A DNA stretch of 64,000 nt from Lagopus muta (taxonomy: Eukaryota > Chordata > Aves > Galliformes > Phasianidae). Made by a program: the position numbers and the translations under genes. The stretch lies in assembly GCF_023343835.1 (NCBI RefSeq), contig NC_064433.1:33077214-33141213 (forward strand). The letters are read 5' to 3'. This document shows, piece after piece, positions 1-13,400 of the stretch (position 1 is the stretch's first letter; every line of letters begins with the position of its first letter). The notes under the pieces are model-generated. The model worked only from the letters and a program-made list of their open reading frames with translations. It was not told the origin of the DNA and did not search any database.

Positions 1-1412
1 CTTTTGCTTTTCCTGGAAGAGAAGTAGCTGGTGTTTAAGCAGTGCACTTTACTCAGCTAGTCCAACAGTTCTGTTTGGCCCAACATAGACCTGGTCACTA
101 AGTATGGGATGAAACTTAGCACTTTCCTTCAAGCCTTGCTCTACTACCACTGATTTTCGGAGAAGAATTTGTCCTGCACATAGCAGCCTTGCTCAGTACA
201 GCACTCTGGAATTAGACAAAGCCCTGCTTCTGCAATAAGCATGGCAAAGATGTTGTGATGAGTGAGTATTTTCACTGAGTTGTGTTTCTGTAGCATGGTA
301 ATTTTAGGAAAAAACAATCTAAAATGGAAGATTCATTGCATGCAACTGTATTTTATATATTATATTATATTAATATTATATATTATAAATATATACTATT
401 TATATATTATATTATATACTTTGGACTCCTTTGGTGTGAGCTCGAACATCTCGCCAGAGGTGTCTGCCTGCCAGTTGGGATATCGTTACGACTGGTTGCA
501 GTGCACTGAATGTTTGAGTCAGGCTGTAGGTGGGAATAAGCTGTATTTTGCAGCTGTGGTTCACAATTGAGTATTGGACCAAAAATCCGAGGCTGAGCTA
601 TTTGAGATCTTGCTTAGTTTTACATCACTGTTCTCCTTTATGTCCATGTTCCATTTTTTCTGTTTGCTTCTTGCAGTAAATTCTCTGTTCTCCTGCCTCT
701 CATTTTTTCTCTGTTTTCAGTGGAATTGCTTTTTTTCTTCTACTTATTTATAAAGTAACAGGAACATTGAAATCCCACTCAGCAGTTGTTGGGGCCATAC
801 CATGACTATGCACCTTGGAGAAGTAATTGCAGGAAGTTTCTTCTCAACTTTTCTAGTCCTCAGATGGAATATGTGTGGGCAGTATTAGAGTTGAGCTGGT
901 GATAACACAGAATTCTGGCAAGACTTGTGTATGTACCATGTAAAGTGGAGTTCCTTGTTTGTTTTGTTTTTCTTGTTTTGACATATGTTTGATAGTAAAT
1001 GCACTGCAGGGTCAAATCAGTGAAACTTCCTTGAGATCTTCAAGGAGTGTAGAACTCAGGTTTCAGCATATACAAATGTCCATCCTTTGCCCCATGGTTT
1101 ATGGTCAAATGTGGTCTTAAGATCCTGTCCTTAAAGCAGGGCAACCTTCCCACAGAACTTCAGGCTGCTTAGGAGAGGCTTCAATGCCTGGAAATGTAAT
1201 TAATTAATAAATCTTTTTTTTTTTTTTCTTTTTTTTTCTTTTTTTTCCCTTCAGAGTTTTATCATGCAAACAGCTTTGTAAATTCCTTTTCCTTGGAATT
1301 TTTCATTGACGTTAATATGCAATGTTGCTATTAAATGTGTTTTTTCTTTACTGAACGTAAATGCTCTTGTTAAGAAGCAGTGATATTTTGATCTCCTTAT
1401 GCTTTGTTTCAG
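1..1412. other. XPOT intron (partial), no exon seen
   Basis: This stretch precedes the first XPOT exon in the window. I see no reading frame matching the missing N-terminal 67 residues of exportin-T, so it is read as the tail of an intron. It holds an AT-rich low-complexity patch at about 345-420 and a T-rich tract at 1212-1250. The short open frames here have no recognisable protein content. Confidence 0.7.
345..420. repeat. AT-rich low-complexity tract
   Basis: About 75 bases made almost only of A and T, with repeated TATTATAT-like words and local self-complementarity. It lies inside the XPOT intron and has no coding content. Confidence 0.7.
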
Positions 1413-1482
1413 ATACTCTGAGCTCACTGAAGTCCAGCAGCAGTTAATTAGGGAAACGCTCATAACATGGCTGCAAGCCCAG
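1413..1482 (+). CDS. XPOT: XPOT exon, residues 68-90
   Basis: The first XPOT exon in the window. Its first base completes a split lysine codon from the exon upstream. It then encodes [16 protein letters not shown] and on to WLQAQ, part of the N-terminal RanGTP-binding arch. Acceptor TTTCAG, donor GTAAAT, ending on a codon boundary. Confidence 0.93.
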
Positions 1483-4400
1483 GTAAATGTATTTACAGCA
1501 GTTTTGCACTGCAGGCTGACATAATGCGCTGAGTGCAGGCTAAATGTTTAATCTGTCATTTGAGTTTAAAGATGGTTTCCTGAAGATACGCATTATCTGA
1601 TGGTGAAAAACTTCTAATGTGCTAATCATTATTAGAAATCCTTTCAAATGTTTGTTATGAGAAAGTCTGTGCTTGAAATTAATTCTAAATAGAAAACTCT
1701 TACATCAGATAATGGTTGTGGTTTAATCAGTTGTGTATGAAGTAAGAAGCATTAACAGTTTTCCTGTGGTGAAATATAATCTAGATTCCTGATGTTGTTG
1801 ACTGTCTAGAATAGGAATGGTAATTTGTTTTTAAAACCCTCCTGGCCTAAATCCATCTTATTTGGAGTACCAGCAGACATTTGGGAACGAATGGAAAAGA
1901 CTTTTGAAATAACCCCTCTGGTAACATTATGGTAGTGCATTGGCTACTCTTTCTTGCAGAGGTAGTTACTGTAGCCAAACTTGTAGTAACAGTTGGACCC
2001 AAGAGTTTGCAATATGTAGAACCTTCAAGCAAACTGGTGCAAATCTTTGTCTCTTCCTGCCACTATCTAGTTATTATTCCTATCCTGTACTGGCTACTAA
2101 GATACTTGCTTTGTTTGTAGAAACTTGAAAATCAATAGAAGATATTGCAACATGAAAAAGAACAGATCATTGTGAAGTGGATTACATTAGTTTTTTGTTT
2201 TTTTTTTTTTTAATTTTTCCTTGGTGTCCCATTTCAAAGGAATTTATGTAAAAGAGAAGGGAGGGAGGGAGAATGATTGATAGTAACAGCTTCCATTTTT
2301 CCCTAAAGAAATGAGACCTAGAAGAACTTCATACCATTCTTACTAGCATCTAACTTAGGTAAAACCAGCTACGTGAGAACCATAGCTTTTTTTCCCAGAA
2401 GTTCTTATTTACTTCAAACCACAAATTAAGAAATCTTATTTTAGTTTTTTAATAGCGCAGTTAATATTTTTGCCTTGAATGAAAGATTTAGGACTTAAGA
2501 CCCAGAAAGAATGTTTTCCCTGCTTTGTTACAATTGAGCTTTTTCAAAATCATTAGAAAGGTAAAGCTTTTTATTAGTCTCAGCAGTAAGGCAGAAGAGA
2601 GGTACTGCACATCACTCTGAAGAGATCAATGAGCATGTATGATTTTTCTCTACTTAAGAATGAACAAATATAATATCTTGTTTCTACCAGATGCTGAATC
2701 CCCAGCCTGAGAAGACTTTCATTCGCAACAAAGCAGCACAAGTCTTTGCACTGCTTTTTGTTACTGAATATCTCACCAAATGGCCCAAGTTTTTTTTTGA
2801 TATTCTATCAGTAGTTGACCTTAATCCACGAGGCGTAGATATGTACCTCAGGATCCTGATGGCTGTCGATGCTGAGCTGGTAGACCGGGATGTTGTTCAT
2901 ACATCAGAGGCAAGTTATTATTTCACACTAATATTTGTTTTGAAGTTCCAAAAAATTCTCTACTTCAATCACAGTACAAGATTTGCAGAGAGATTTTGTT
3001 TGTTTGTTTGTTTGTTTTTTCCCTATGGCATCTCTGCCTCGGAGTCATTAGGGGATTTAGATCCAAAAGCTTTGTGTTGTTTAATGCTTTTTATGCTTTC
3101 ATTCTTACAAGTTAATGCTTTTTTTTTTTTGCTTGAATAGCTAGCAAACAAAAACTAATGGGCTGAGTTAGCTGACTTCGTGTTAGATTGACTCATTTCA
3201 CAATGGTAATATCTTCTAGTGCATGTTTGAAGGAGTCCTAACGTCAAAAATCCATTTAATTATATAGAGAACTTTTTTTCTTCCTTGCCTGCCTTTCTTC
3301 AGTGTCTGGGCATCATGGTAGAAAAAAAGAAGGAAAAGCTATCGTATTTTTTTTTCTTTTCTGCAAGAAAAATGAAGGTGCTTTTTCTGGGTTTTTGATT
3401 TGAATTGTTCATCTTGGTCGAACAAGTAAGTTCTGGTAGTGGATATGAGAATGCTACTAGCCTGAAAAAATGCTATTAGTGAATGACAGTATTGATTTAT
3501 TGTTTTCATTGTGCTGATAGGAGGCTCGTAGGAATACTTTATTAAAAGATACCATGAGGGAGCAGTGCATTCCAAGTTTGGTGGAATCGTGGTACCAAAT
3601 CTTACAAAACTATCAGTACAGTAACTCGGAGTTGACGTGCCAGTGCCTTGAAGTTGTTGGAGCTTATGTATCCTGGATCGATTTGAGCCTGATAGCCAAT
3701 GAAAGGTATGGTTTTTTGATGGAACGTTTAGGTGGGACAGAAGAAACAACAGAACCTGTTAGTATGCTGCCTATATTTCTATGAAACCATGTGAAAACTT
3801 TTCTTAGAACAGAGACTTTAATTATATATAAATAATTGAGTTTTTTGTTTTAATGGAGTAATAGAATTTGCAAGCAAGCTGATATAATGACCAAAACAGA
3901 CACTGTACCATTTGCTGTGTTCTCCTTAAAATATATCAAATACTGGATTTAATCAGTACAACAGACTATAATGATTTCATTTTTATAAGACATTTTTAAT
4001 TTTGCATATGAATAGTACAAAGCTTTTGTATGATGCTACTGCAGATATGCTAAGTATAAATTTATACTACTAAGTATAAATTTCTCTTTTTTCCCAAAGG
4101 TTTATAAATATGCTGCTAGGTCACATGTCTGTGGAAGTTCTCCGGGAAGAAGCCTGTGACTGTTTGTTTGAAATTGTAAATAAGGGAATGGACCCAATTG
4201 ATAAAACAAAATTGGTTGAATCTTTATGTCAAGTGTTACAGTCTGCTGGCCTCTTCAGTATTGATCAGGTTTGTAAATTGATTTTACAGTAGCAACGAGT
4301 CATGGGTTTCAAACAGTTCTTAAACAAGCAGATCACAGAAAACTGTGAAAGTAAGTGCACAGATGTAGGGAGAATCAGCTGTTCTTCTTCGTCACAGTTA

Positions 4401-7400
4401 AATGCTTGCACTTTCCTCATACTGAAATTAACAGGTGGTTACTAATATTCTTTATTCATTTAAATCACTGGTTATTTCATAAGGTGTGTTTTGCATACCA
4501 TTTATGCTGTTCCTATGTTTTGTTCCTTTGTATCCTTCTTCAGGAATTACTCTGCAACAGGTATTGTAGACAAAGTATTTTAAGAATGTAGCCAGGACAG
4601 AGTATTTCAGGGTGAGACAGGAGACCTGCTTTCTTAAGGTCATGTACATTGTTATACCTGCCTGCACCAGCAAACACAAGTCTTGAAATGCTGATCTGGG
4701 AACTGGAAAAATGGACCAACCAACTAAACGTATGTTCCCTGTGCAGTAGCAGTGCTTAAGGAAGAGCTGTTCGCTATGTGCTGTGAAGAAAGAGGAACCT
4801 AGTCCTGATGAAGCTGTGGTTCTTGGATTGCAAGGCAGTTATCTCTTTATTGTGAAGTCTTCATCAAATGTATGTTCCTACTGGAAGGCCAAAAATGTGT
4901 AATCATCAACTCAGGAGTTATTTCTCTAAAAATCTTGCTTCGGTCTCTTAAGAGCCTTGTTATTCCTTTGCTTTAGTATAATTCTGACAGGGAGCAAACC
5001 ATTTGTTTTAGATGACTGGTCTAGCAGTCTCCCTCCATTCTAATCAATGTATTTCTGCAAATGGAAGCCATAAATATTGAATGGTCACTCACTTTTACAG
5101 GCAGTACTGCCTGTTGCTTGCTATCAGTATTTCTGAAGTGAGGTGCAGCTGCCTATTTTTTAAAGTTGTTGCATGAAGGGCAAATATGAAGAGATGGGGC
5201 ATGGAACAAGCTGCTGTTGCATAATGGAGAATGCATAATCCTTAAGTTCATGCCACGTAGACCTGAGTTCTGCTAGTATTTTTAATCAGGTATCATTCTA
5301 GATGGTTGGACTGGGTGATCCTGTGGGTCTTTTCCAACCTTGGTGATTCTATGATTCTTACAGGAAGATGATGTGGATTTTCTGGCCAGATTTTCTAAGC
5401 TGGTCAATGGGATGGGGCAAGCATTAATAGCTAGTTGGACTAAATTGATAAAAAGTGGTGATATGAAGAGTGCTCAAGATGCTCTGCAAGCCATTGAAGC
5501 AAAAGTGTCCCTAATGTTGCAACTGCTAATTCATGAAGATGATGACATCTCATCTAATATCATTGGCTTTTGTTATGACTACCTTCACATCTTGAAACAG
5601 GTAAGTATGCCTGACTTCAGTTTAACATTTTTTTAATATATATTATTTGCTTTGATTTTGTGGGAATGTATGAAGCTAATGCTTTATGTAAGCTGCCTTG
5701 CAAAATAGTCTTTTGACTAATTAGCGTTCAGTATTGTCACAGACTGTGGGTGTACTTTTCAGAGAGTTTTGTTTAGAAATCTGTAGCAACTGAGTTAAAT
5801 CCTTGTAAGTGGAAAAGAGGCCTGCTTCATATGGTTGTTAAAAGCAAACCTGTATTTTGCTATTAGTAGGAAAGAGGTTACTATGCAAGAAATAACACTT
5901 GAATTTTTTTTTTATAGCTTTCTGCACTTTCAGACCAACAAAAAGCCAATGTAGAGGTAAGTATTAGCTTTTTTTTACTAAGGATTCTTATTGACATTTT
6001 ATCAGAACTTTTCATTTTGTTGTAGCAAATTGTATATAATTTATATGCTTTAGGATGTCCATGAGACAGTAATTAAAATTAAATAGTAAACTATGTAACC
6101 TATGTTGAATTGTATATGAAGGTGAAAGCGATTTAAGTGCTTGGTCTTCCCAAGCAACCTCAGTGCTGTAAGTCTGTCTTGCTGTGCTCCTTGACAACTT
6201 CTTGATGAAATGTTCTTTAACCAACACAGAGGACGTTTTCTCCTGAAATTTTTTATCTGTATTAAAACCTTCCCTCATTCCAAGAATTGGGAGGAATATG
6301 GGAAGGGTTGTCATAAAATAAACCCTTGTGAGTAAAACTTACAGAAGAAGCTGCTGCTCAGATGTAACATCTGCACTTAAGATGAGCAGCTATGTGCTAA
6401 GTATTATATGAAGCGATGCATTAAGCTGAAGTATATAAGCTTAATTTTATGCATTAAGCATTAAAATATGTGCATCCAGTTTTAGAAATGGAAAACTTTG
6501 TATCTTGTGTTCAAATCAATTTACTGCTGCAGCACATTTAACACACTTAAAATCTGAACGTGTTTCTATCTAGAAATCTATGATTATGTTGAATTTGCTT
6601 TTCTACTGAACTTCCTGTTGTAATTATTTCTCAACTTCACTGAACACATCTTGAGGGGTTTTGTTAGACTGAGAAACAGTCGTACCAACCTTTCTTCTTT
6701 CATTCAATTCACAAAACGAAAAATGTTTGGAAGCATCTTTTTGCTGACCCAGCATAGCTTGCTAACCTGGGAAAAAAGAAAAAACAAACCCAAAGCCCAC
6801 GACCAATTTTGAAGGTGCTGAGCTACCAGAGAAAAAGTTTTAAGGCTAAGCTGACCTACCTCTTTGAAATGTAATCTCAGAGAGCTGTTCAGCTTCCTCT
6901 GCCTAGCAGAGATCAGTCGTCTCTAATTGCTCTTTTTTAGTGTGAACTGAACTGCACAGGTTAGAAGCAGGAAGTAAAGCCAAATAATGCTGCTAGACGG
7001 AGGGCTCGAAGTCATTTATACTGTGTGTCTGAAACTGCATGTGTATCATTTGGATAGAATCTATCTGTTTCAGTATGCACTGTGAATTCAGAATTTCTGA
7101 AAACAGTAATTCGAATGGGATGTAAATGTTTACAAATATTTTAACATTTGCCATAATGTTTCCTGTTCTGTAGGATTTTGACTGTTGCTTCTTATTGCTT
7201 GTCTGCTTTTACACTTAGAGTTCTGTTTATCTTAGGCAATCATGTTGGCTGTTATGAAGAAGTTGACATACGATGAAGAATATAATTTTGAAAATGAGGT
7301 ACTGTATGAATAAACAGACAAATGCAACTTGAATTGCACGTCGGAAAACTTTCTCACATCCTAAAAATTCATACCTTTCTTAGGCTAAGGGTTTGAATAT

Positions 7401-10400
7401 AGGAAGCTAAGGTCTGTAGACAAATATTTCCTGTGGGGAAAACTTTTGTTTTATTTAAACCTAAGAGCATGTCTTCATAGGACAAAGCAACGTGGTAAGA
7501 GGATATTCAAGCAGTTTGGTTAACAGAATAACTCTGTCTGCTTTTGTGCAGAGCTGTTCCTGGACAAATATGACTGTGCTGTTAGCTAAGCATAGCTGTT
7601 GAGCTGGCTTATTCAGAGTGAGTTTGCACGTTTCTGCTGTCATGCAAAACCATTTGAGAAACACTTTAAGAAATAGTGCTCAACCTATTTTAGATGGAAG
7701 AGGTCAAATTTCTGCAAAAAATAAGCTAAAAGTCTTTGATTTCTTTCTTCCCCTTGCATCTCTTCTAGCCAGCAGTAATGGCTGAATGTGTTAGGCAGTT
7801 CTGCTCTGGGCTATTCAGAGAGCTGTGATCTTAGAGGTGAACTTGGACTAGATGTAGTACATGTTAAATGTTTCTGTCAGATTAATTTAAAAATCAGCTA
7901 GATGCTGAGGGACATCTTCATGAGGAATGAGTCTATTTTAAAGAACTGGGTCAAAAATGCTTTTCTAAGAGCATTTTCTTTCTTGTACATAGTTCACTCT
8001 GAAAGTGAAGCCTCCTATTTATTTCTATGGAAGCTACAACAGATACAGAGAGCAGAATAATGCTATTTGATGAAGCAAATTCTCAGCTACAAAGCTATTT
8101 TTAAACATAGTCACCACCATTAGCTGTGCATATTTGCCAGCAATGAACAAAAGCCTGCATGCCACACTCATCCAAATCTTCCTGTCTGACCAGGAACCAC
8201 ATTACCCACTGCCTCACTGTTCTCACATCCACGTTTTGGTTTCCATAAACGTTCAGCAAGCATCAATGAATGCCCATGGATGCCATTTTTTATGCATAGA
8301 GGAGGAATTCACTGACACACCTTTGCTTCCTGAGCACTTCCATGTCAGATGCCATTATGTCAGAGTGCCCCTCTGCTGCCATCTGTCACATGACAACATA
8401 ATGGGATACTGGTGGGAAGATTCAACCTCTGCTGCCATAGCACCAACATCCATCTCTGACATCCTGAGCTAACAGATAGAATAGGAGACACTACTTTTGA
8501 AGCCACACTTTTGTGTTTATGGTTAGTTTTCAGTTTGGGAAAAAAATTGTGTTTTTCATGTGTTTCTGGATTGAATGTGGTGCATCCCAGTGTATCACAA
8601 CCAGACAGTAAGGGAGCTAGCTGCTATGTTGCGAGGGTATTACTAAATTTTCCAAACATGAGGTATGGTTCTTACATATACACATTTTTGTTTGGGATGC
8701 AGCTGTCTAAAGTGGTTCTGGATATATTTAAGGGTGAAAATGTGCTTCGCTGATGCGAGTGTTTTGCAGGGTGAAGATGAAGCAATGTTTGTGGAGTACA
8801 GAAAACAGTTGAAGCTGTTGCTGGATAGACTTGCTCAGGTCTCACCAGAGTTACTGTTGGCATCTGTCCGCAGAGTTTTTAACACTACACTTCAGTAAGT
8901 TTTTTAAATTATTTTTTTAAGCTTGTTTACATAAATACCCATAGCTTTCTTGCCTTTCTTTCTGTCAGGCTTTGCACTAACAGTAAGTGTGAAGTACCAC
9001 AGCAAAGCCTACTGATAAAATAAGCTGGTAACAACTTTGGTAGTGTGACTTTGTATAGCTTCGTGATAAAAATCTTACCCACTTACTTAGAAAGAAGCAG
9101 CTTTCTTTTTGTAACTTCATTATTAGCAAGTTTTTGTTTCTTTGTGTTTTTTACTTCTGGTGGTGTTTCTTCATCTTTTTCACTTGCCTTCTTGACATGC
9201 GCTTGTCCGAATGGCTGCTTTACACCATCAGGAAATGTTAATGACACGTGGGAAGTTATTTCATGTACTATTGCTAGCAGGAAAAAAAAAAAAAAAAAAA
9301 AAAAAAAACACCACAAAAAAACCACAAAAAAAAAAATACAGAAAAGAAACAACAGTGAAGATTTTTTTTTTTTCTTCTTACAAAAAGAACTGGACCAATC
9401 CTGAAAACCATGTAAATAAAGTAGGTGCCTGACTAAGAGAATGGCTGAAATCTAGTATTGTCTGTGCCTTCCTTGTGCCTTGCTTTTTCTTGTGCCCTCT
9501 TTTTAAGTGATACTGAATGACTTGTCAACACATCAAAGTAGATAGTTTTGTGCCTGTCACGGAGTTAACTAGTTCAATCTATGCCTGTGACGGTACGCCC
9601 CTGGTCTCCCCCCCCCCCGCCCAGGCCCCACAGAAATGGGAAGGAAGGAAGGGAGAAAAAAGCAGCAGCAACAATCTATGGAGGAAAACTTATTTTACTA
9701 TGATATCGGAATGCAAGATAACACAATAAATCAGAGAGGAGAGAGAGTTCCTGAGACCAAGTCAAACCTGAAAAGCTTGGAACGGCCAGGAAAGCAGCCT
9801 CCAGCACCCAATGCCAGGCAGTAAGAGACTGCCTAACCCAGAAGGGCCAGATCCCGTGACTTCTGTAATGTACAGGGATAGGTACCTGGAATTGGAGCAT
9901 TAACACTTTAATGCCCAGTGCACTACATGATGTTTTGATGCAGAATACTGAAAACCAAAAAAAAAAAACATAAAACCATGACAGTGCCTAAATAAGCATT
10001 TGGAGAAATCTGTAGCTTTCAAGTTGAAATTGGTGAAAGAAGATTGGTGGCACTCTGAAGGAGAGACGGTACATCTTTGGATAAGATCTACAAAAGCATC
10101 CTGAAATACAGCATTTATTTTCTTTGCTGAGTTCTGCTCATTTGTGCTATACATCTGAATGCTCACAAGAAAATACTAACATGGTACGTCTGTGATTATT
10201 TCACAATCCATAGTGACTAAGAGGATCTTCTCATTTTTAGGAACTGGCAAACTACACGATTTATGGAAGTAGAAGTTGCAATAAGGCTGTTGTATATGTT
10301 GGCTGAGGCTCTTCCTGTATCTCATGGTGCTCACTTCTCTGGTGATGTTACAAAAGCTACAGCTTTGCAAGACATGATGAGAACGGTAAGCAGGTGTTAC

Positions 10401-13400
10401 TTGGGAACTATTTGAAAATGCTAACATTGACTGAATCATTTCAATGCAAATGGCTTATATTAATTACCAGCATTTCAAATGCTTTGTAGTTTGGTGTTAT
10501 AAATGGCTAAAGTGCTAACTTGCTAATGCTTTTTTTTTGTAGCTGGTGACTTCTGGTGTTAGTGCCTATCAACATACATCAGTGACCCTGGAATTCTTTG
10601 AAACAGTGGTTAGATATGAAAAATTCTTTGCTGTTGAACCTCAGCACATTCCAACTGTTCTAGTAAGTTTCATCTCATTCACATATTCAATTAGATAGGT
10701 CTAGATATGTTGTTTAGATTTAAGAACTTATTTTCTAAAGGTCACTAAAGAAATTGGCTATCTTATATTGTTGGATGATTAGCTTTCTCTCCTTGTTTAG
10801 ACTGAAATGCTTTCTAATTGCAGATGGCATTTTTAGATCACCGTGGTCTTCGCCATTCAAGTCCAAAAGTACGAAGTCGAACAGCTTACCTTTTCTCCAG
10901 ATTTGTCAAGTCTCTTAAGTGAGTAAAAGATGTACAGATGTATTCATATGGTGCAAAAAACATACGTGCAGTAAACTCAGTGCATGTTTGAAACAGGCAG
11001 GGGTTTTAAGCGGACTGCTGTGAAACAGACTAACGTTAGTACAGAGTTGTCCTGCTCTTTAATATCAAGGGTAGTAGGGGAAAAGTTCACCATAGAATAA
11101 TGAACTTGAATGCATATTCTTAACTTATTTTGACAAGATGTTAGAATTGATCGACTGTATAAGTATCTGCATTGCTTTTCCTCAGTAAGCACAGTTGATA
11201 GTGAGTGGATTTGAAGACTCCCAAGTGTTAACTTCCTGTGTCTAACCAAATTCTGAGTATTCACAAAATTTATATTGATGGAGTTTACTCAGGCTCTTAC
11301 AGCCTTTCAAATAGTCCCGTCTTGCTGGTCTCATTTAACAGGCATGTTTGAATGTAGAGGCAGGAGAACCTCTAAGGTGGTGCAGATTTCAGAAGGATCA
11401 TATTTCTTAATTCTTAATGAAAATACTCAGAAAAGTGATGCTATTTATGCATTTTTTTAAAATAATTAGGCAGAGAAGTGTGTATTTTTCACTCTGCCAT
11501 GTATCTATTTTACCCACTGCAAGCACCATATGCATAACTCAGACTTGTCTACAACAGTGTTCTGATACTTGAAGGGATGTTCTTTACCGGGCAGGTAGTT
11601 TAATGTCAAGATATACAACTTAAGGAAAATGCCAGCAATTTTGCCAAAACAAGGAAAAAAAAAAGCCCAACCCACTTCTACATAGTGTTTTGTTCTTGTA
11701 TTTTACTTCAGTAAGCAAATGAATCCCTTTATTGAAGATGTTCTGAATAGGATACAAGATCTACTGGAACTCTCTCCTCCTGTGAGTATTAACAGCAATT
11801 TTTTTGTAATAAATAATTCTTGTGCTTATTCATCAGTGTGTCCGAATAGTGAGTAGTACACAAACATTTAAACACAAATAATTGTCTTGATTTTTATTTT
11901 ATTTTATTTTATTTTTAAAGAGTGAGATCACCTGCTTGTGTTTGTGCCTAACTTTTAATAACTTTGCTTATTTGGATTTCTGTGTGTAAAGAGAGATGTA
12001 TAGAAGGCTTTTTGAATTGTATAAAAATACTTGCTCCTTCAACAACATTTTACCATCTACTTAGTAATGCTACTTGGGCAGGAAAAGAATAAAAGTATTT
12101 GTAACTGTATTAGAAAGATAAAAGAAATGCATGATTAAAGAAAAAGTAATAATTTCAACTTTTTTATCAGAAGATGACTTTGATAGAGGATACTTAGTGA
12201 ATTATACCTGTTATGTTCCATTTTAGGAGAATGGTTACCAAGCTCTGTTAAGCAGTGATGATCAACTTTTCATTTATGAAACAGCTGGAGTATTAATAGT
12301 TAACAGCGAATACTCTGCAGAAAGAAAACAAGCTCTAATGAGGAATTTGTTGACTCCACTGATGGAAAAGTTCAAGGTATTATTAGAAAAACTGATGATG
12401 GCACAAGATGAGGACAGACAGATGGCACTGGCTGACTGCCTCAATCATGCTGTTGGGTTTGCAAGGTAGGTACTGTGCAGTGTCTGTATGTGTGTTTCTG
12501 ATTGGAGTAAAATGGGATTTATTTTAAAGAATTTAAATTGAAGAGTTTACTGGGAGGAGAGGCTGAGTATCCATCTGTGATTTATTGACCTAGAAAATCC
12601 CAGCAGTTATAGAACTTGAATGTCCCTTTAAAAGAAAAAAAAAGAATGATAAGGATGTAGATGAAGAGAATAGTGTGTAATACAAACTTCCTCTACAAAT
12701 TGTCTGGGGCTGTTCTGATCCTATGATGTTTGTGGTATGTTAGAATTTAATTCTCTAAAAGCTGTCAAAGCATAACTACTACTGAATGGATAATTGCAAT
12801 TTCTGTTGTTTGGCTCCCACTTCACAAAATATAATGTTCTAGTTAAGTGTCTGGGCTGCATATGTACGTTGTTCTCAGTGTTATTGCTTCTCCATTATCC
12901 CGAGCTTATATAAAACTTGGTGCATTGCTTTTACAGCCGAACCAGCAAGGCTTTCAGCAATAAGCAAACTGTAAAACAGTGTGGCTGCTCTGAGGTATAT
13001 CTGGACTGCTTACAGACATTTTTGCCAGCTCTCAGCTGTCCATTACAAAAGGAAGTCCTGAGAAGTGGCGTTCGCACTTTCCTTCACCGTATGATTATTT
13101 GCCTAGAGGAAGAAGTTCTTCCATTCATACCTTCTGCCTCCGAACACATGCTCAAAGATTGTGAAGCAAAAGATCTTCAAGAATTCATTCCTCTTATAAA
13201 CCAAATAACAGCTAAATTTAAGGTATGGTATTACTAGTAAACAAGTCTTCAACCACAGGAGTGCGTTGCTGGACTCAGTACTGAAAAGAGTGTTTTTCCT
13301 TGATCAATCTCAGAATTTAGTTATTTCTAAACTTTCAAATTTAATATTTGGAAATGAAATGTTACTTGAAGCACAAAAATATTAAGTTTTACAATTTACA

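Noticed and set aside
262..570. 102-codon frame near the window start as a possible XPOT exon
   Set aside because: The translation is dominated by the AT tract (Y, I, L runs) and does not match the missing XPOT N-terminus.
9045..9432. Lysine-rich and phenylalanine-rich open frames
   Set aside because: They are created by the A and T runs at 9281-9371 and have no protein content.
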